From assembly GCF_015832195.1 (NCBI RefSeq), contig NC_052016.1, forward strand, positions 80,128,547 to 80,192,546: a stretch of DNA of 64,000 nucleotides. The letters run 5' to 3'. The notes under the pieces are model-generated. The model saw only the letters and a list, made by a program, of their open reading frames with translations. It had not been told where the DNA came from and searched no databases. The DNA is from Motacilla alba alba (taxonomy: Eukaryota > Chordata > Aves > Passeriformes > Motacillidae). Of the stretch, positions 38,149 to 52,129 are shown piece by piece. The first letter of the stretch is position 1, and every line of letters starts with the position of its first letter. Made by a program: the position numbers and the translations under genes.

Positions 38149-40483
38149 GTTGTCTGTCCAGAAGTTTTAGACACCCAGTAGTGAAATTGGCTGTACCTGA
38201 AAGAGTAATGTAGAGACATCCAGAGCAGGAGATGGAAAACCATAAGCACATGTAATGAGAGGTTGAATCCAGAGAGTGGATGCCTCTGTCTCAATGAATT
38301 CACAACAAGAGTCAATGTCCTGAGGTCAGTGACAACTGCTGTCCTCTAAATAGTGTTTTTTATTTATTGTACTATTTCAGACAGAAGAGACTCATCTCTA
38401 GGCCCTCTTCAGCTTGAAGGGAGGTTGTATGTAAACTCATTTTTCAGAAAATATTTTTAATCAGAAGGCTTTAGGCAATGCTGTTGTAGAGTTAGATTCC
38501 CTCATTCTTAAAGTAGCAGAGAATTCTACAGATTCTTCAGAGAATCTGTAAAAAAGTATGACTTGGCAAATTGGCTTAAGTGAAAAACATTTTCACTTAA
38601 CTGTTATAGCATTGAAATTTTAAAAGTGTTTAGTAATCATATTTGTGAAAGTGTTTGTATATATTTGTAATCAAGGTTTGTGATAATGTCCTGTGTATAT
38701 ATATTGTGTATGTCTGGAGATGAAAAGCAGAGAGACCAAAACGTTTCTAATTCAACTAACCAAGCTAAACTTTCGAAACAATGCTGAAAATAGTTTTGTG
38801 GTATGGGTATCAGAAGTTTCAAACATGAAAATAAGATGCAACTAATTCTGAAATCTAGAATAATATAAAAAGGAGTCACTACATTGGAAAAGGGTAGTCT
38901 GAACTCATAGCCTAAGAACAGCAGTTGATTTCTGCTGAAAGCTTGACAAGAAAAATGCAACAACTATGGTGCTTGCTAAACTGCCTGAGCCAAAGAAAAC
39001 CTGTGTAAAAGCTTTGGTAACAAACTCAGTTTTTGACCTCTGATGCTCACATCAATCACAAAAAAATGTCTCAAAAAGAACCAATATAACTGTCAGAGCA
39101 TTATTACGGATTTTTTTCAAATATGTTACTTGTGAATACGTGCTAACTGGAACTCAGATATCCTTTTCCTACAAAGCAGGTGGCTAGTGCGCTTTTCTCT
39201 ATCCTTTATCTGCATATTTCATTATTCTTAAATGTAATGCATGATTCACCACATGGTACATTATTTTAAAGTCAATTACTCTGTCCATTTAATTTTTCAC
39301 AATTAAAAAAATATACGTTAAAAGGAAGGTCTGTTGCACCTATAAAGTAGAAATATGACAATTAATGATAGAATTTTGCTGTTTTTAATCCAAAAGTAAA
39401 CATACTAATACAACTACATGAGAATTTCTGTATTCAGTAGGCCGGTAAGATAGCACCATCCATAGTAGTTTTTTGCCAACTTTATCTTACACATCTTTTA
39501 AACGCTACAATGAAAGCGGTCTCTAATTTCCTTAAGCATGTGTATATATCGAGTTGTAAAAAACCAAAATGGATGGTTGGATGACATAAAGGAAGAAAAT
39601 CTGAAAGAATCTGGGCTGCAATAATTACTTCACTAAAGGAAAAATATGTCTGGGTGTAGGACTTGAAGAAGCCAAGAGCTCAGTTAGTGCACACAACTTT
39701 TACATAAATTCAGTCTTATTCTTTCCTTCCAAATCACTTATTTCAGTCAATCAGTCTTTTGCACAGGATTATTTGCTGTCTCATAACTAGTCTTGTTAAA
39801 GCAAATAAGGAGAGAAACTGGGGAGTCTATGAAGGTGTAATCTTCCAGACTTAAAATTATATCATCCTCATGGCACTGTAACTATTCAGTTATAAAGCTA
39901 GAAGCAAAAGTGCAAAAGACAGGATTACTGAAATTTATACATGAGGAGCCCCACTCTATGACTCTTTCACAGAGTAGGGGAATAAACCAAGTAGAAAGAA
40001 TTGCAAGAAATGCTAAAGGAAAATATGAATCTTGTTCCACCCTCTGATGGGTGATTATGATCTGAAAGATACGTCTGTGGAATTGATTACAAGCACTCTG
40101 TAATTAAGGTCAATACTTTTTGTTTCATGAAGTTTTTTTATTCAACTGAATTTCAGTTGCAAAATGGCTAAATAACTGCAACATCTTAGTGCTTTTTGGT
40201 ACATAAAGAACTTCTTTTATTTAGTATTTTTTAAATTTGTTAATTTTTTTTTAGCTAGACATTTTTGAACAATTCTAATGGACCTTCAGGAAGCTGTCAT
40301 TTAGCAATTTTTTATTACAATTGTTAAAATATAAAATCTAAATTAAATTAAAATATTATATATTTTTTAATTCATATCATAAATAAAATTCCTGTCAAAG
40401 AAAATATTGACACATCCATTTAATTTCAGAGACAGGAAATAATTCCTGAGTTTTATCCTTCCTACTTTGTTTCTAGGCTATAT

Positions 40484-40566
40484 TATGGGTTTTGGGGTTT
40501 TTTTGGCTTTTTTTTTTTTTTTTGGGCTGGATTTTTCCTTTTGGTGGGGGTGTCTTTATTTTTTTT
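40484..40566. repeat. T/G-rich low-complexity tract
   Basis: Runs of G alternate with long T runs, including a T run of about 16. A plus-strand frame through it is Phe/Gly/Trp-rich and artefactual. Confidence 0.7.
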
Positions 40567-43500
40567 CATGTAAGTCTTCAGTTTATGAGAAGATATTTAA
40601 GAAAATATTTCGTGGTTCAAGAGATATAACAATATTTAGATGTTCTGTAGCCTTTTTTTGAAAGAGATCTATAGTATATTAGCTTCCTGCAATGGACTTC
40701 AGTCTGCCTTCAATCGCGACAGAGTTATAAAATAGACCACAAGACATTTGTCTAAAACAGTACATCATGAAGAAAGGTAGAAAAGGTAAATTTTAACCTC
40801 TTGAAAGAAACACAAGAGAAACAAAAAAATATTGGCCAACCATGGAATCTTTCCTTAAAGTATATTTTTTCATTATGAAAAGAAAATCAAATACATTATA
40901 ACTATCAGTTATCAAATATTTAATATGCTATTAGAACTACCACCTGATTTTATCAGATACCTTGAAGCCCATGAATAATAGTCATTTTGTACTAGAGAGA
41001 CTGAGCTCCCACAATCAATTTTATTTCACTTCATGTTTTGATTATTTATACAGTTATTGATACAGAACATTTCTTTATGTGAAATCAGTTTCTTATCACT
41101 CATTACCTATAATTAAATGTTAGCCATGTGAGACACTGTCGAGATAATTGATACTGGATCTGTAATTGGACCTGCTCCTAGAGAGTTTGAAAAGAACCCA
41201 AACTTACAGCAGTTCTAGAGCTCTGTTGCTGACACTTTCTCACTGTCACATTAAATTTAATTGGAATTGGAGAATATACAGTGTGTTCTTAGCTAAGTCT
41301 TTTATACCTACTTTCTGTGTAAGCAGAAAACCAAGATTTTGTCATCATTCAAAATAAGCTCCCCACTGAGTCTAAATGAAAACAGTAAATGTATTTTTCT
41401 TTAGGAAATAAACAACTTCAATTTTGTTCTTCAAAATGGGTGTAAGGTTAGCCAGGCCTACAGGCTGGCAGGACCATAGATGAGTCTATATCCATCTTAT
41501 CTGACAGTTCCATTGTTTTCTCAGTAAGCCTCTCTTTATGCCCTTATATATTTACCCCCAAAATGATCATACCTTTCAATAAACAAAAGAACAGATTTCA
41601 AGAAAAAAAATCACAATAGAAATTTATTCTTATGAGGTCACATTAAAAATATGATTTCATGTTGAAATTTTGCTAAGATTCTGAAGGGAAAAAAAGTATT
41701 ACTACTGATGTTGAGTAATCTGGTCTATTCTCTTTGCTCATTTCCTACTGTTGCCAGGGGAGCACTCCAGAGCTCTTTCTTTAGGGCACACAGACTGTCT
41801 TCTCACAGTGCTCCTTCCCCAGTGTGATGTAGGGCACCCCAGCACCTCTGACTGCAAAAGTTAGGCTCAATTATAATCAGGAAAAATAGGATTATTATGA
41901 TGTTATGCTATTTTGATCAGGCAGCTCAACAGGTAACCCACAGGCCACACAATATGATTGCACTTGTGTACTTTTCCCTGCTATTCTGTTAACCTAATTC
42001 CTCTACATGTTAGTTCAGGTCTGTTTACTAAGCATAAGTACTTTGTAATGGAATAAAAAAAAAAATATTTTTTATGAGTAACTGAGTTGTAAAATTATTT
42101 CCATATTGTTTTAAAGATAATATTTAATGGGAACTTTCATTTCCTACTTATATGGACACTGGGCCTTATCTATGGAACCAGAGAAAATTTTCATCATCAT
42201 GTAAAGCTAGTTACTAATAGCTCAATGATGTGTACAATTTCACAAGTTAAGGAAATGCACAATGATTAAGTTCTGCTGGTTTATTAAGTATTTAATTGAC
42301 CAATTGATTAACAGTTGAGTTGAGTTTACGGTTTAATACAGGAAGCAGATGCCTGTTAGATACACATTAAAAAATATTTTGACACCTCACAATATGTGTG
42401 TTTGAGAACCCCATCTTCCATGACTACAGAACACTTATGTAGTCCAGATAATAAATGTCTTGTGCTGGCCAGGTGGCAGAATGGCATGTCAAATATTCTT
42501 TGGCAGATCTGACACCCCTGACAGAGCAGGAAGGTGACATTACTAGAAGTTATTATGGAAGTCATTTTCAAGTGTGATGTAGATACATTTGCTTCCTTAA
42601 GATTCCCAGCTGTGACAAAGGATTATGAAGAAAAGTCTCTTCTTCTAGATAGAGTAGTTAACTCAAATTTTTTCTGTGAAAATGTAGGCATTTTATGTGC
42701 AATTTATTTGGCTTCTACTTTCTGTAAATAAACCTTTTTTTTTAACTGAATATTTAAAATTATAAATTTTGTTGAATCAGCAGTTGGACTTTTTCATTAG
42801 CAAAAGAAAAAATTGTTAAGAAAACAGTTGAATTCTAAGATAAAATTTGCTTGGAATTTAAAGTACAGAGAAAAGAGGTTAAAAGTGACAGCCTTTACTC
42901 TGAGGACAATCTGGGGGAAAAAATTTCAATTTCAGTTTGAATAAGATGTATGTTTCTCCAAAACAACCATATTTTTCCCCTCTAGCTATGCCTTATTTCA
43001 GCCCACAGTATGATCCTGGAGTACATTAATCAGATTACTTTCAAATAAAACAAAAGCAGAAGGCTTGCTGGGAAAGAGTCTTCAGGGAACTCCAACCACA
43101 AATGGACTGTCAGCTCCCAAAATCTGAAGTCAGTATCCCTGAAAAGTGACAGTGTAACATCCTCTGCAGTGACTGCTTTACATTCTATATCCATTCCTCT
43201 TCACTGGGCTAACTCTTGATGTAGATAGCATGGGTGAATGATATTTTAGCACAGCTATAGGTTTATACTCTTGTGCTCATTATAATTGAAACATGCCATG
43301 ATTAATTTTAATTGACTGTAAATTTATGGTTTAGATTAGAAGTTGCACATTAGTTTGGATTCAACAACATGTCTTCCAATATTTTCATACTGTTAGCTTA
43401 ATAGGTTTGAAACTACATTAATTTATGGGATGATTATCTAAGGAAAACTTCATGCTAAACAGCTCAACATTTTTGGATCACCTTGAAATGAGAGAAGTGT

Positions 43501-44439
43501 CAATGCTCTTTTCTATTTTTTGTGGGTTTTGTTACTTCTGTATCAATATTTTTTATTTTAGTTACTATAGCACCTTCTTACTATACCATCCTCTGTGATA
43601 ATTAGAAGGAATGTTTTTGTAAGGGTTACGGCTTGATTTTCAAACCAGAATGTTCTAAAATGTTCATATAAAATTTTGTTCATAAGGATCACAAAAGTTT
43701 AAGGTCTAACAGCCTTTGATCTCTTAGAAGCTCTTCATGTACTTGTTTTTATTTGTTTGTTTTCAATTAGGAGTGAATGATATTCACAACTCAGCAAAAA
43801 TATAAGAAAATAATTTCATGATTTTTCTGAAGGAGAAACTTGACTCCAAAAGAGTAAACCAAGTTTACAAGGTCATTTAGTAGGTTGGTGCAATTATTGT
43901 GTTCTTCAATATGCACAGTTTCCCAACTGTCTCCTTTCTTCCTTTTTTTTTTTTTTTTGCATTCACGTTTCTCTCAAGGTCTCATTTTAACACCATAGTT
44001 CTTGCAGATGAAAAAATGTAGGAATAAGTGCTTTAGCCTATTCTTAACAGCAAAACAATTAATTCTGAGTTGTTTGAAGGGACAAATAAGAATCACTAAT
44101 TCATTAGAAATTTAAATTAAAGATTTGTAGTCCGGCTTTCTGGAAATACAGCTGTATCAAGACTGAAGTCCTAGGTTCTGGTAATAACTAAACAGGTTTT
44201 AAGATTAGGAGCATGTCAGCCTAGTTCTCAACATTTTGGAACAAAAGTAGTTCAGATAATACTGTTCTATATCAGTAGAATAGATTCTCTACGATTACAC
44301 TCCCGATTTCGTTTTTAGTTCTGTTTGCTGTGATTTTTGCTAAAATACCTAACATGTATTTGGGGTCCTCTAGTTTTAGAAGATAATTGGAATATACATG
44401 CAATTTTCTATGGGGGTGATATAGATGCTATGCTGGATT

Positions 44440-45176
44440 CTGCAGCCAGGATGGGGTTACTCTGGATGTACACACTGGGGAATGAGATGTGGGAAACAAT
44501 GCTGAGGAAAAGGACCTGGTGGTCCTCATCAACAGAAAGCTGAATGTGAGTCAGCAGTGTCCTGACATCCAGGAGGGGCACCCATGTCCTGGGGGCATCA
44601 GGCACAGCATTGCAGCCAGGCAAGGAAGGAGATTGTCCTGCTCTGCTCTGCACTTGGGCAGACTCACCTCGAGTGCAAGGGGCAGTTTTGGGTGCCACAA
44701 TATAAGGTATAAAGCAATTAGAGAGCCTCCAAAGGAGAGCAACAAAGATAGTGAAGGGTCTGGAGGGGAAGCTGTGAAGAGTGACTGAGAGTCTATTCAG
44801 CCTGGAGAAGAGGAGGCTGAGGGGAGACCTCATTGCAGTTACGACTTCCTTGTGAGGGGAAGAGGAGTGGCAGACACCAATCTCTTCTCTGTGGTGACCA
44901 GTGACAGGACCCAATGGAGTGGCCTGAAATTGGGTCAGGGGAGGTTTAGTTTGGCTATTAGAAAATGTTTTTCATCTGGCGAGTGCCTGGGGACTGGAAC
45001 AGACTCCCCAGGGAAAATGGTCCCAGCACCCAGCTGACAGAGTACAAGAGCATTCAGTTAATACTGTCAGGCACATCGTGTGACTTTTGGGGATGGTACT
45101 GTGCAAGGCCAGGAGCTGGACTCAATGGTCTTTGTGGATCCCTTTCAGCTCAGCACATTCTGTGATTCTGTGTAAA
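44440..45176 (+). mobile_element. CR1 LINE 3' part, best-preserved copy (plus strand)
   Basis: About 740 bp match the C-terminal ORF2 and 3' UTR of CR1 in the correct order. Recognisable blocks include 'gaggaaaaggacctggtggtcctcatcaac', 'ggcatcaggcacagcattgcagccagg', 'cctccaaaggagagcaacaaagatagtgaagggtctggaggggaag', 'cagcctggagaagaggaggctgaggggagacctcattgcagt', 'gaacagactccccagg' and 'ggccaggagctggactcaatggtctttgtggatccctttcagctcagca'. The element ends in ATTCTGTGATTCTGTG, the diagnostic octamer repeats. It is 5'-truncated, as most CR1 copies are. In-frame stops and indels make it non-functional. Its divergence is visibly lower than the other copies here. A 168-codon antisense frame across it is a shadow. 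Confidence 0.96.
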
Positions 45177-46479
45177 GTTTTGCTGAACGATGGAAACATC
45201 ACAACATCTGGAAGATAAAAGCCAAACTAGGAACCATAACAAGACCATCTGTCACGGTGAGCCACCAATGACAAGATGTGGTTTATTTTGCAGATATAAT
45301 CGGTTTCTTTCACTGTAATAGTCAAGGGTCTCTTACAGGCACAAATCCTTGGATAAGGGCTTTAGATGGATCAGATATAGTTCAGTAAACAGTAATGTTA
45401 GAGACTTGGGATGAATTTCTGTAGTACTGCTATGGACAAAAGTAGAGTCATAAGCTACTTCACAAGCATAAACTCTTCGGAGGGTGCTGAAATTTGCTAC
45501 CCATGTGGCTTTCTTAGATTTCATTACTTTGATGAAAATGAAATAAATGCAGAATATAGGTGAGTTGGTTATTTTCTAGTACAATCTTAATTAGAAAAAT
45601 CAACAGGCTGTCCTTTGCATAAAATTCATGGAATTTCCTAAACACTGCTGCAGTTACAAAATTGTTTGTGAAGTACTTTTCCAAGAAATAAACCAGTTTA
45701 TTAACTATTTTAAATAGCTAATGGAATTTATTTTCAAATAATAAAATTTGATACTTGACGGAGGTTAAAAAATAAAGTTTTCTTCAGACATCGTTGGAGG
45801 GCAGATCAAACCTTTGGTGGATTGGATCTTTATGCAGAATTTTTCCTCACTCCCCATTAGCTGTGTGGGATGCTTGTAGAAATGTTGTTCTTCTGTTACA
45901 GAAAATTAAGATAAATATTAAAAATACAAAGGGAGTAAACCCCATTTCAAGTAGTTTCCACAATAACAATTGTACACAAAAAAAAATTACTACTTTTTTT
46001 TTATGACTTCTAAATCTCATAAATGTTGTTGAATTTTGCTAGAATGCCACTATGGCTATTTGAGATAATTGCATTACACAGCCTTTCAGAATTTAAAATT
46101 CTGACATCTCAACACGTTTGTAATATTTTTAAAATAGCATCGTACTGCATTTCAGAATTAATCCTCTGCATAAAAAGTCATTTACTACATTTGAGCTTTC
46201 CAGAAACATCATATAAGACTTCAAGGCACAGATACTCTTTGCATATCTCATGACAGGTTGGGAATTATGTAATTCAAACACAAAAGCAACATTAATTGCT
46301 ACAGGCTTTTAAGAAAACAGGAATTGCTACAGGCTCAGCATGATTTCAGAGATCTTCCTTAAACAATAGTATTTTTGAGACAAGATGGAAAATAAACAAT
46401 ATTTGTTATCCTTTTATTACTCAAGAGAAATAGTTACTGGCTTCAGAATTTCTTCTTTTTATGTAAGCAAAAGATCTTG

Positions 46480-46580
46480 GGTTTTCTTTATTTTGTTTTT
46501 TTGTTTGTTTGTTTGGGGTTTTTTGTTTTTGTTGTTTTGTGGTTTGTTTTGGTTTTGGTTTTGTTTTCTTAATTTTGTAT
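46480..46580. repeat. T/G simple repeat (TTTG, TTTTGG units)
   Basis: About 100 bases composed almost wholly of T and G, with TGTT, TTGTTTG and GGTTTTGGTTTTG units. It is a low-complexity tract; the Phe/Trp-rich open frame across it is an artefact. Confidence 0.85.
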
Positions 46581-48095
46581 AAATAGTTTTGATTAACTAC
46601 TTAAGTTTATGAAAGTTATTATATGGGTAAACCTTCTGTTATAAACACTATAATTATCATTACCTTTCCAAGAACATATATAACAAATGTTCTCAGGAAT
46701 AATTTATAATATATAAAACTGTTTATGAAACTATATTGATATATAGTTAAAAAGAAAGACTCTAGGGGAAAAGAAAGTTTAGTGGTAAATAATGTTCTTA
46801 ATGCACTGCATATTATTTTGAAATACAAATGAAGTTAGATTTAAATAATTTATTAAGCTCTTAGAATTAAGATATACCCATGAAAAAATTAATGACAGCA
46901 CAATTTACAAGTGAAAAATCCAGATCTTTCAGTATATAAAACTCAGATATATTGTTCAGTACTATTCAGCAGAATTTATCATTGAAAAACAAAACTTTTA
47001 TTCACAAAAAATTCAAGTAAGAGTGACTTAATAGGACTCAGTTTTCAATTCATGATAAAAGACAATCTAGTAAATTAAACAGTGCAATTTGCAGTTTAAA
47101 GTGTTCCTTTTTCCTGTTAGATTGGTTTACTGCACATTAGTATAACCTAAAACTTAGTGTTGTTCAATGCACATTATATTACTGATTCAATAAACAAATG
47201 TATTTTAAAAAATTTATTCTAAACTTTTTTAATGATTTTGGCAAATTTCTTACTATATGTTTTAATATTTTCCTGTTGGTATTTTCTTGCATCGACATAT
47301 TAATTTTCATATCTAACTTCTTTAAAAAATACACACAGCATGATAACCAGTTTCTTCATAATATCACACTATGAAAATAGTTTGAGTTACAAAAAAAATA
47401 GTGGACCTCACCGTTAGCATTCTAATAGCAATTAATCAGAAGCTCCAAACCAAAATAATTTAAATTTTAATTAAATGTCATGGCAGATATCACATTATGG
47501 AAAAACAGAGCATGGCCATGTGAATGTCAGCTTGTTGCTAACTTACCATCAATGTCAACCTCTCTGAAGTTGGTTGTCAATAAAAGAGAGTTTGGAAACT
47601 CTGATATTATCTAGGAAAAAGGCTGTTCATGGGGTAAATATGCATCTGGATATGTTGGTCTGTCCTGCCAGCTCCTGTGCTTAAAATCTTGTCAAAGTAG
47701 GATGTTTCTCTTTCCTGGTCTATCAGATATGCCGGAAACTGGGTATAAAATCAAAGATATCCAATTTTAGAAGACCATGGTCACTCCCCTAATCATATTT
47801 ATTTCCATTCTAAGAGGATTTATGCTACTGGATGACAAGTATTTTCACAAAACTAAAATATTTTCAGTCTGGATATATGAAAATTTAGATAATTTTAGTA
47901 TTATGTCTCAAAAAAAATTACAGCATATTTGTTTTTTTTTTTATGCACATCATTTTTGTATTTTAAATAAAATGCTATCACGTGACAAAACAGATTTATG
48001 TAATGGATCTCAGAATACAATGTGTTTCATTCCTGATAAAAATGAAAATATCAAAACCTAGGTTTAAAATGCTGTGTAGTTTTTATTTCAACAAA

Positions 48096-48114
48096 TGTGT
48101 GTGTGTGTGTGTGT
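48096..48114. repeat. (TG)9 dinucleotide microsatellite
   Basis: Nine and a half TG units, uninterrupted. Confidence 0.85.
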
Positions 48115-51100
48115 ACAAAGCAAGATTTCTTTAGTGTAATAAAAAAGGTAGCAGAAGAGGGAAAACTTCCATTATACTTTCATAGCACAATTTATAAATT
48201 CATTGCAAAACAATTTATTTAGTGTGCCACAGTGGACTGCAAAATAACTCCCACCTTTCTTCATATGACAACATTATGTTCCCAGCTCATGTTCTGCAGT
48301 TGTCTGTCTAAAAGCCTGTGGTCATTTCAGATAATTTCAAGTGACAATCATTTTGCCCTCAGTATATGCACAAGGTCAACAACAAAGAAGAGAGAAGAAA
48401 AACCCCAAAAAGAATTTATGAGATGATAAGTCATAAAATGACATTAAGCAGCTCCTGTGTTGGTAAAAAAATATTTTAAATTGTAAAAATGGATATGATG
48501 TCCATCAGTTATTGCTGCAACACCTTGAAAATCCCCTCAGAGGAATAAAGGGAAAAAAGTGTAAAAATCCTTCCTCTGCTTTAGGAAATTATGCACATTA
48601 GTTCTGTGCTGTCTTTAAAAAAAATGTAGACCATTCCATTCATATCTCCAAGATACATAATTTTGTCACTTACTTGGTCATTATCATCCCCCAATATAGT
48701 TTCAGTGCGGAAAAGAAGTTTGTCTTGGAACTCTGAAAAAGTAATCTAGAATTCAAACAGTATGACTGAACAATAGCTCCACAAACAGAAAGGATTTTTG
48801 TTATCACAGCTATGTTGATATTAATTCACTGACTTTTGTCCCATAATTCTGGGTTTATGTAGTCATTAAAAATAAACACAGAAAACACAATATTCAACAG
48901 GATGGGATGAAAAAAAAATTCACAAAACACAGAACAAAAGGCAGAATTACACTAAAATAAATTGAAAACATGGAGATTAAATGTTTTTGTTTTAGGTGGC
49001 ACATCATTAATGGCTAGTTACAAAGGATTTATACAAATTAAGGAAAAAAAAAAAAAAGCTGCAACAATCCTGATGTGCCTGTTGTTTGAAAAGCAGGATT
49101 CTGCTCCAGATTCAGACTCAAAATGTGCCAGTCACAGAACTAGACGTCTAGGCTCCCTTTTAAGCTAAGCGAGATGTAAATGCTGTCACTGAGATCTGAA
49201 CAGCTGTTTAGTGCATCCTAAAATAAATAATTTAGACAGCTGTGTCACTCTTTAGGCTTCAATGACTGCATTTTCTACAACATAATTCAGTTATCCATTC
49301 ATAAATGTCTAATGCTCTTTGAGGATCTGTAAGGTTTTGGAAACATATGCATGAGGTTTGCAGGATTGAGACCAAACCTGTTCAAAATCTGATCCCTCCA
49401 GGGACAGCTTCTAGAGGCGACAAAAGAAATGCCAGAGCACTTCAGGCAGCACCTCCTAGTTTAATTCTGCACAACCCGATCAGGTTTCAACTCCCTCTTC
49501 AGTCAAAGCAGAACTTGAACAGTTAAATTATCAAATGAATTTCTGAAATACAGAATTCCTACAGGGAAGATGCAGGAGGCAAGGATTAAGGGTAAATTGT
49601 AGGATTTGCTGCAAAAAAGAACTTGAAAGAATTTTAACCATAACAATTTATTAGTATTCTTTCTTTGAGATTCCACATTAGAAACGGAATTTATCTGACT
49701 AAATGTGTGTACTTAGTTCAGCTGCCAACTCTTGAGGGTCTAGTGTCGTTATAATACTATAAGACATTCAGTCTGAGTCTCACTGAAGCTCATGACACGT
49801 TGGAAGGGGACCACAACCCGAGCACATTGTAATCCATTGCAGTAGTGCATGCAACTGCATTGGCAGTATATAGACACCGTACCAGCAATACTTCTAATCA
49901 CAATCATCCACACCATCATTGTGTGCTACTTCTCATGCCTGGCTGAGAACCTTCTTTCAACTACTCTGCTACACATGGTTAAGTGTCTTTCCTTTCAGAC
50001 AGTAAGAGACCCATTTGATGTACAATTTATGTCATCATAGAGTAAATATCTTAACCTGATTGGATCATTTCTGCACTAAAGCTGTTATCTCCAAAAGAAT
50101 TCTGAGATAAGCAGTTCAGATACAGGTGTCAACACTGCAAACCTTTACGCTAGGATTCATTAATCCAAATATAGAATTAAAAATGTCAGTGTGGACAGTG
50201 AGAACTCACTGCCTTTATCACAATTTTTTATCAGGCTCTGTGTCAATGGGAAAGGCATTAGTTTTAGGAAAAGAGAGGAAATTGCTTGATTAAGTCTTGA
50301 AGCATGGCAGTGTTTCTAAAAAATTTACAGGTAATATATGCGAAAACACTGGATTATTTCTCAGGCAATAGAATATATGCAACTTGATCTTAATAGAGGA
50401 ATACTGTATAAATCTTTCTGATTTGTCTAGCATGAAAAGGCTTGACATTTAGAATGTCAAGTAAAGTCAGTAACAAAACAAAATGTCTAAAAATTACTAT
50501 TCTATCATACACTCACACACACAAAGCTTGAAGTGCTCAAACTATATATTTTTTTCTTGAAGAGAAAGGCATATGTCCTTAAAAAAAATCCAAATATTTC
50601 AACCAATTAAGTGACAAAAACCAAGATGAATGCATTAATACATCAATCTAGGTGAAAACTTAAAATTTTCAAATGAACTTCAACTGAAGTCTCAGGTCTC
50701 AGAAATTATCTGTCTCCTGAATTACTGTGTAAAACCAACAAAGCAAAGAAATTTTGGAATTCATTTTCTCCGCTAGATAAGATAATAATAAAATGGTCAC
50801 CTTGAGAAAAAGAAAGTGCAAATAGCAAGGAGGAAATATGAGGTGAAGACAGTTGTAAGTGTTAAAGGCGCCGGTACGTAAGTAAATATGAAGTGTTTGC
50901 TAAGTATAGTAAGTAATTTGAATGCATAATGAATTCAAAACTATTTAGACATGCTCAGGTTTGTTTGTTTGTTTTTTGTTTTCATTTGTACTGTTGGATT
51001 TGATTTAAATATGTGGTCATTTTATATAAATTATTGACAGTTACACTCGATCTGAATTCTACTGCGATACAGTGCATGGGTGTAGATCAGGAAAGTTATT

Positions 51101-52129
51101 TCCTTTCTGTATGTGTAAACACCTTAAATGACTTCTAGTAAAGATATCAAATCATTAAAACAACATTCCTAGCTGATATAAAGGGAGGAAATGAGCATAA
51201 GTGAATCTGACAAAAAATCATTGTGGAGAGAATGAAGTTTGATAAAGTTAAATGGAGTAGTTTCAAAGCAATAATGCAGTTAGAAGAATTAAAATTACCT
51301 AAGTTATTAAATTAAGAACAAATGAGCTGGTAAGTTTAATTTTCCTTTATAAACAGTGTCCCTGGGACAGATAAAGGCAGGCAGCTGCAATAGTGTTACT
51401 TTCATATTTCTCAGTGAATACTGAGGGCTGCTGATGTAATTATTGCTGCTATCAAAGAAATTATCAGGTATGAAAAATTAACATGACTACTCACTCTTTG
51501 GAAGAATGGTGAAAAAATATTTGCTCTTTTATGGGAAAGGGTATAATATCATTCACATGTTTAGATATCTTTTAACATCCTAATTTAGTGTCTTATACCA
51601 GGAAAGTATTTATACTGCCAAGGTACTCAAAGACTCTTAATCATCTTTTTCTAAAGCCACTTTTTTTTTTTTTTTTCCTTAATATCTGCTGGAAAATACA
51701 GGATGATGAGCTTTGGAAAACTCATCAGGTAATGCATGTGGTTACACAAAGGTTCTTAAGACATTTCCAACACAGAAAGATTTATTAGTGGAGTAGATAT
51801 CTGGTGGCATACATATGATTCTATTGATTAAATTACTAAGGTTGCTCTTGGGGAAAAATAAAAGGAGTGATAGAGGAAGAAGAGGGAGACATATGAAAAG
51901 AGAGATGAGGAAAGAAAGAAAAAAAGAGAAAGGGAAAATGTTGACATTGGAAATTGTCAGGATGGACAGATTTGGGCCCCATATGAACATCCTTGTCTGG
52001 AGGGTCTCTCCCATACATAAGTGGTAAGAAAGAAAGTATGAGATTCCTCCTTTTTTTTTGCCATGCTTCTCCATTAAGACAGCATAATTGTCATTGAAGT
52101 CCTTTTAAATTCCTTTGGTTGGTCTTAGG

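Larger units (their letters stand above)
36046..44439. other. AT-rich non-coding sequence, no gene seen
   Basis: No gene chain or recognisable interspersed repeat. Local features (microsatellite, duplication, hairpin, T/G tract) are listed separately. The interval 38040-38340 is less AT-rich than its neighbourhood and could be an unnamed old repeat. Confidence 0.7.
45177..52129. other. AT-rich non-coding sequence, no gene seen
   Basis: No coding or RNA gene found. A 14-bp direct repeat (AATTGCTACAGGCT at 46294 and 46322) is present. The interval 49370-49500 is less AT-rich, but carries no signature I can name. T runs occur at 47930 and 51660. Confidence 0.7.

Noticed and set aside
38637..38963. 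108-codon reverse-strand open frame
   Set aside because: Hydrophobic and Ser/Phe/Leu-rich as expected from AT-rich antisense sequence; no family resemblance.
44408..44914. 168-codon reverse-strand open frame
   Set aside because: It is the antisense of the plus-strand CR1 ORF2 at 44440-45176; the nucleotide match to CR1 explains it completely.
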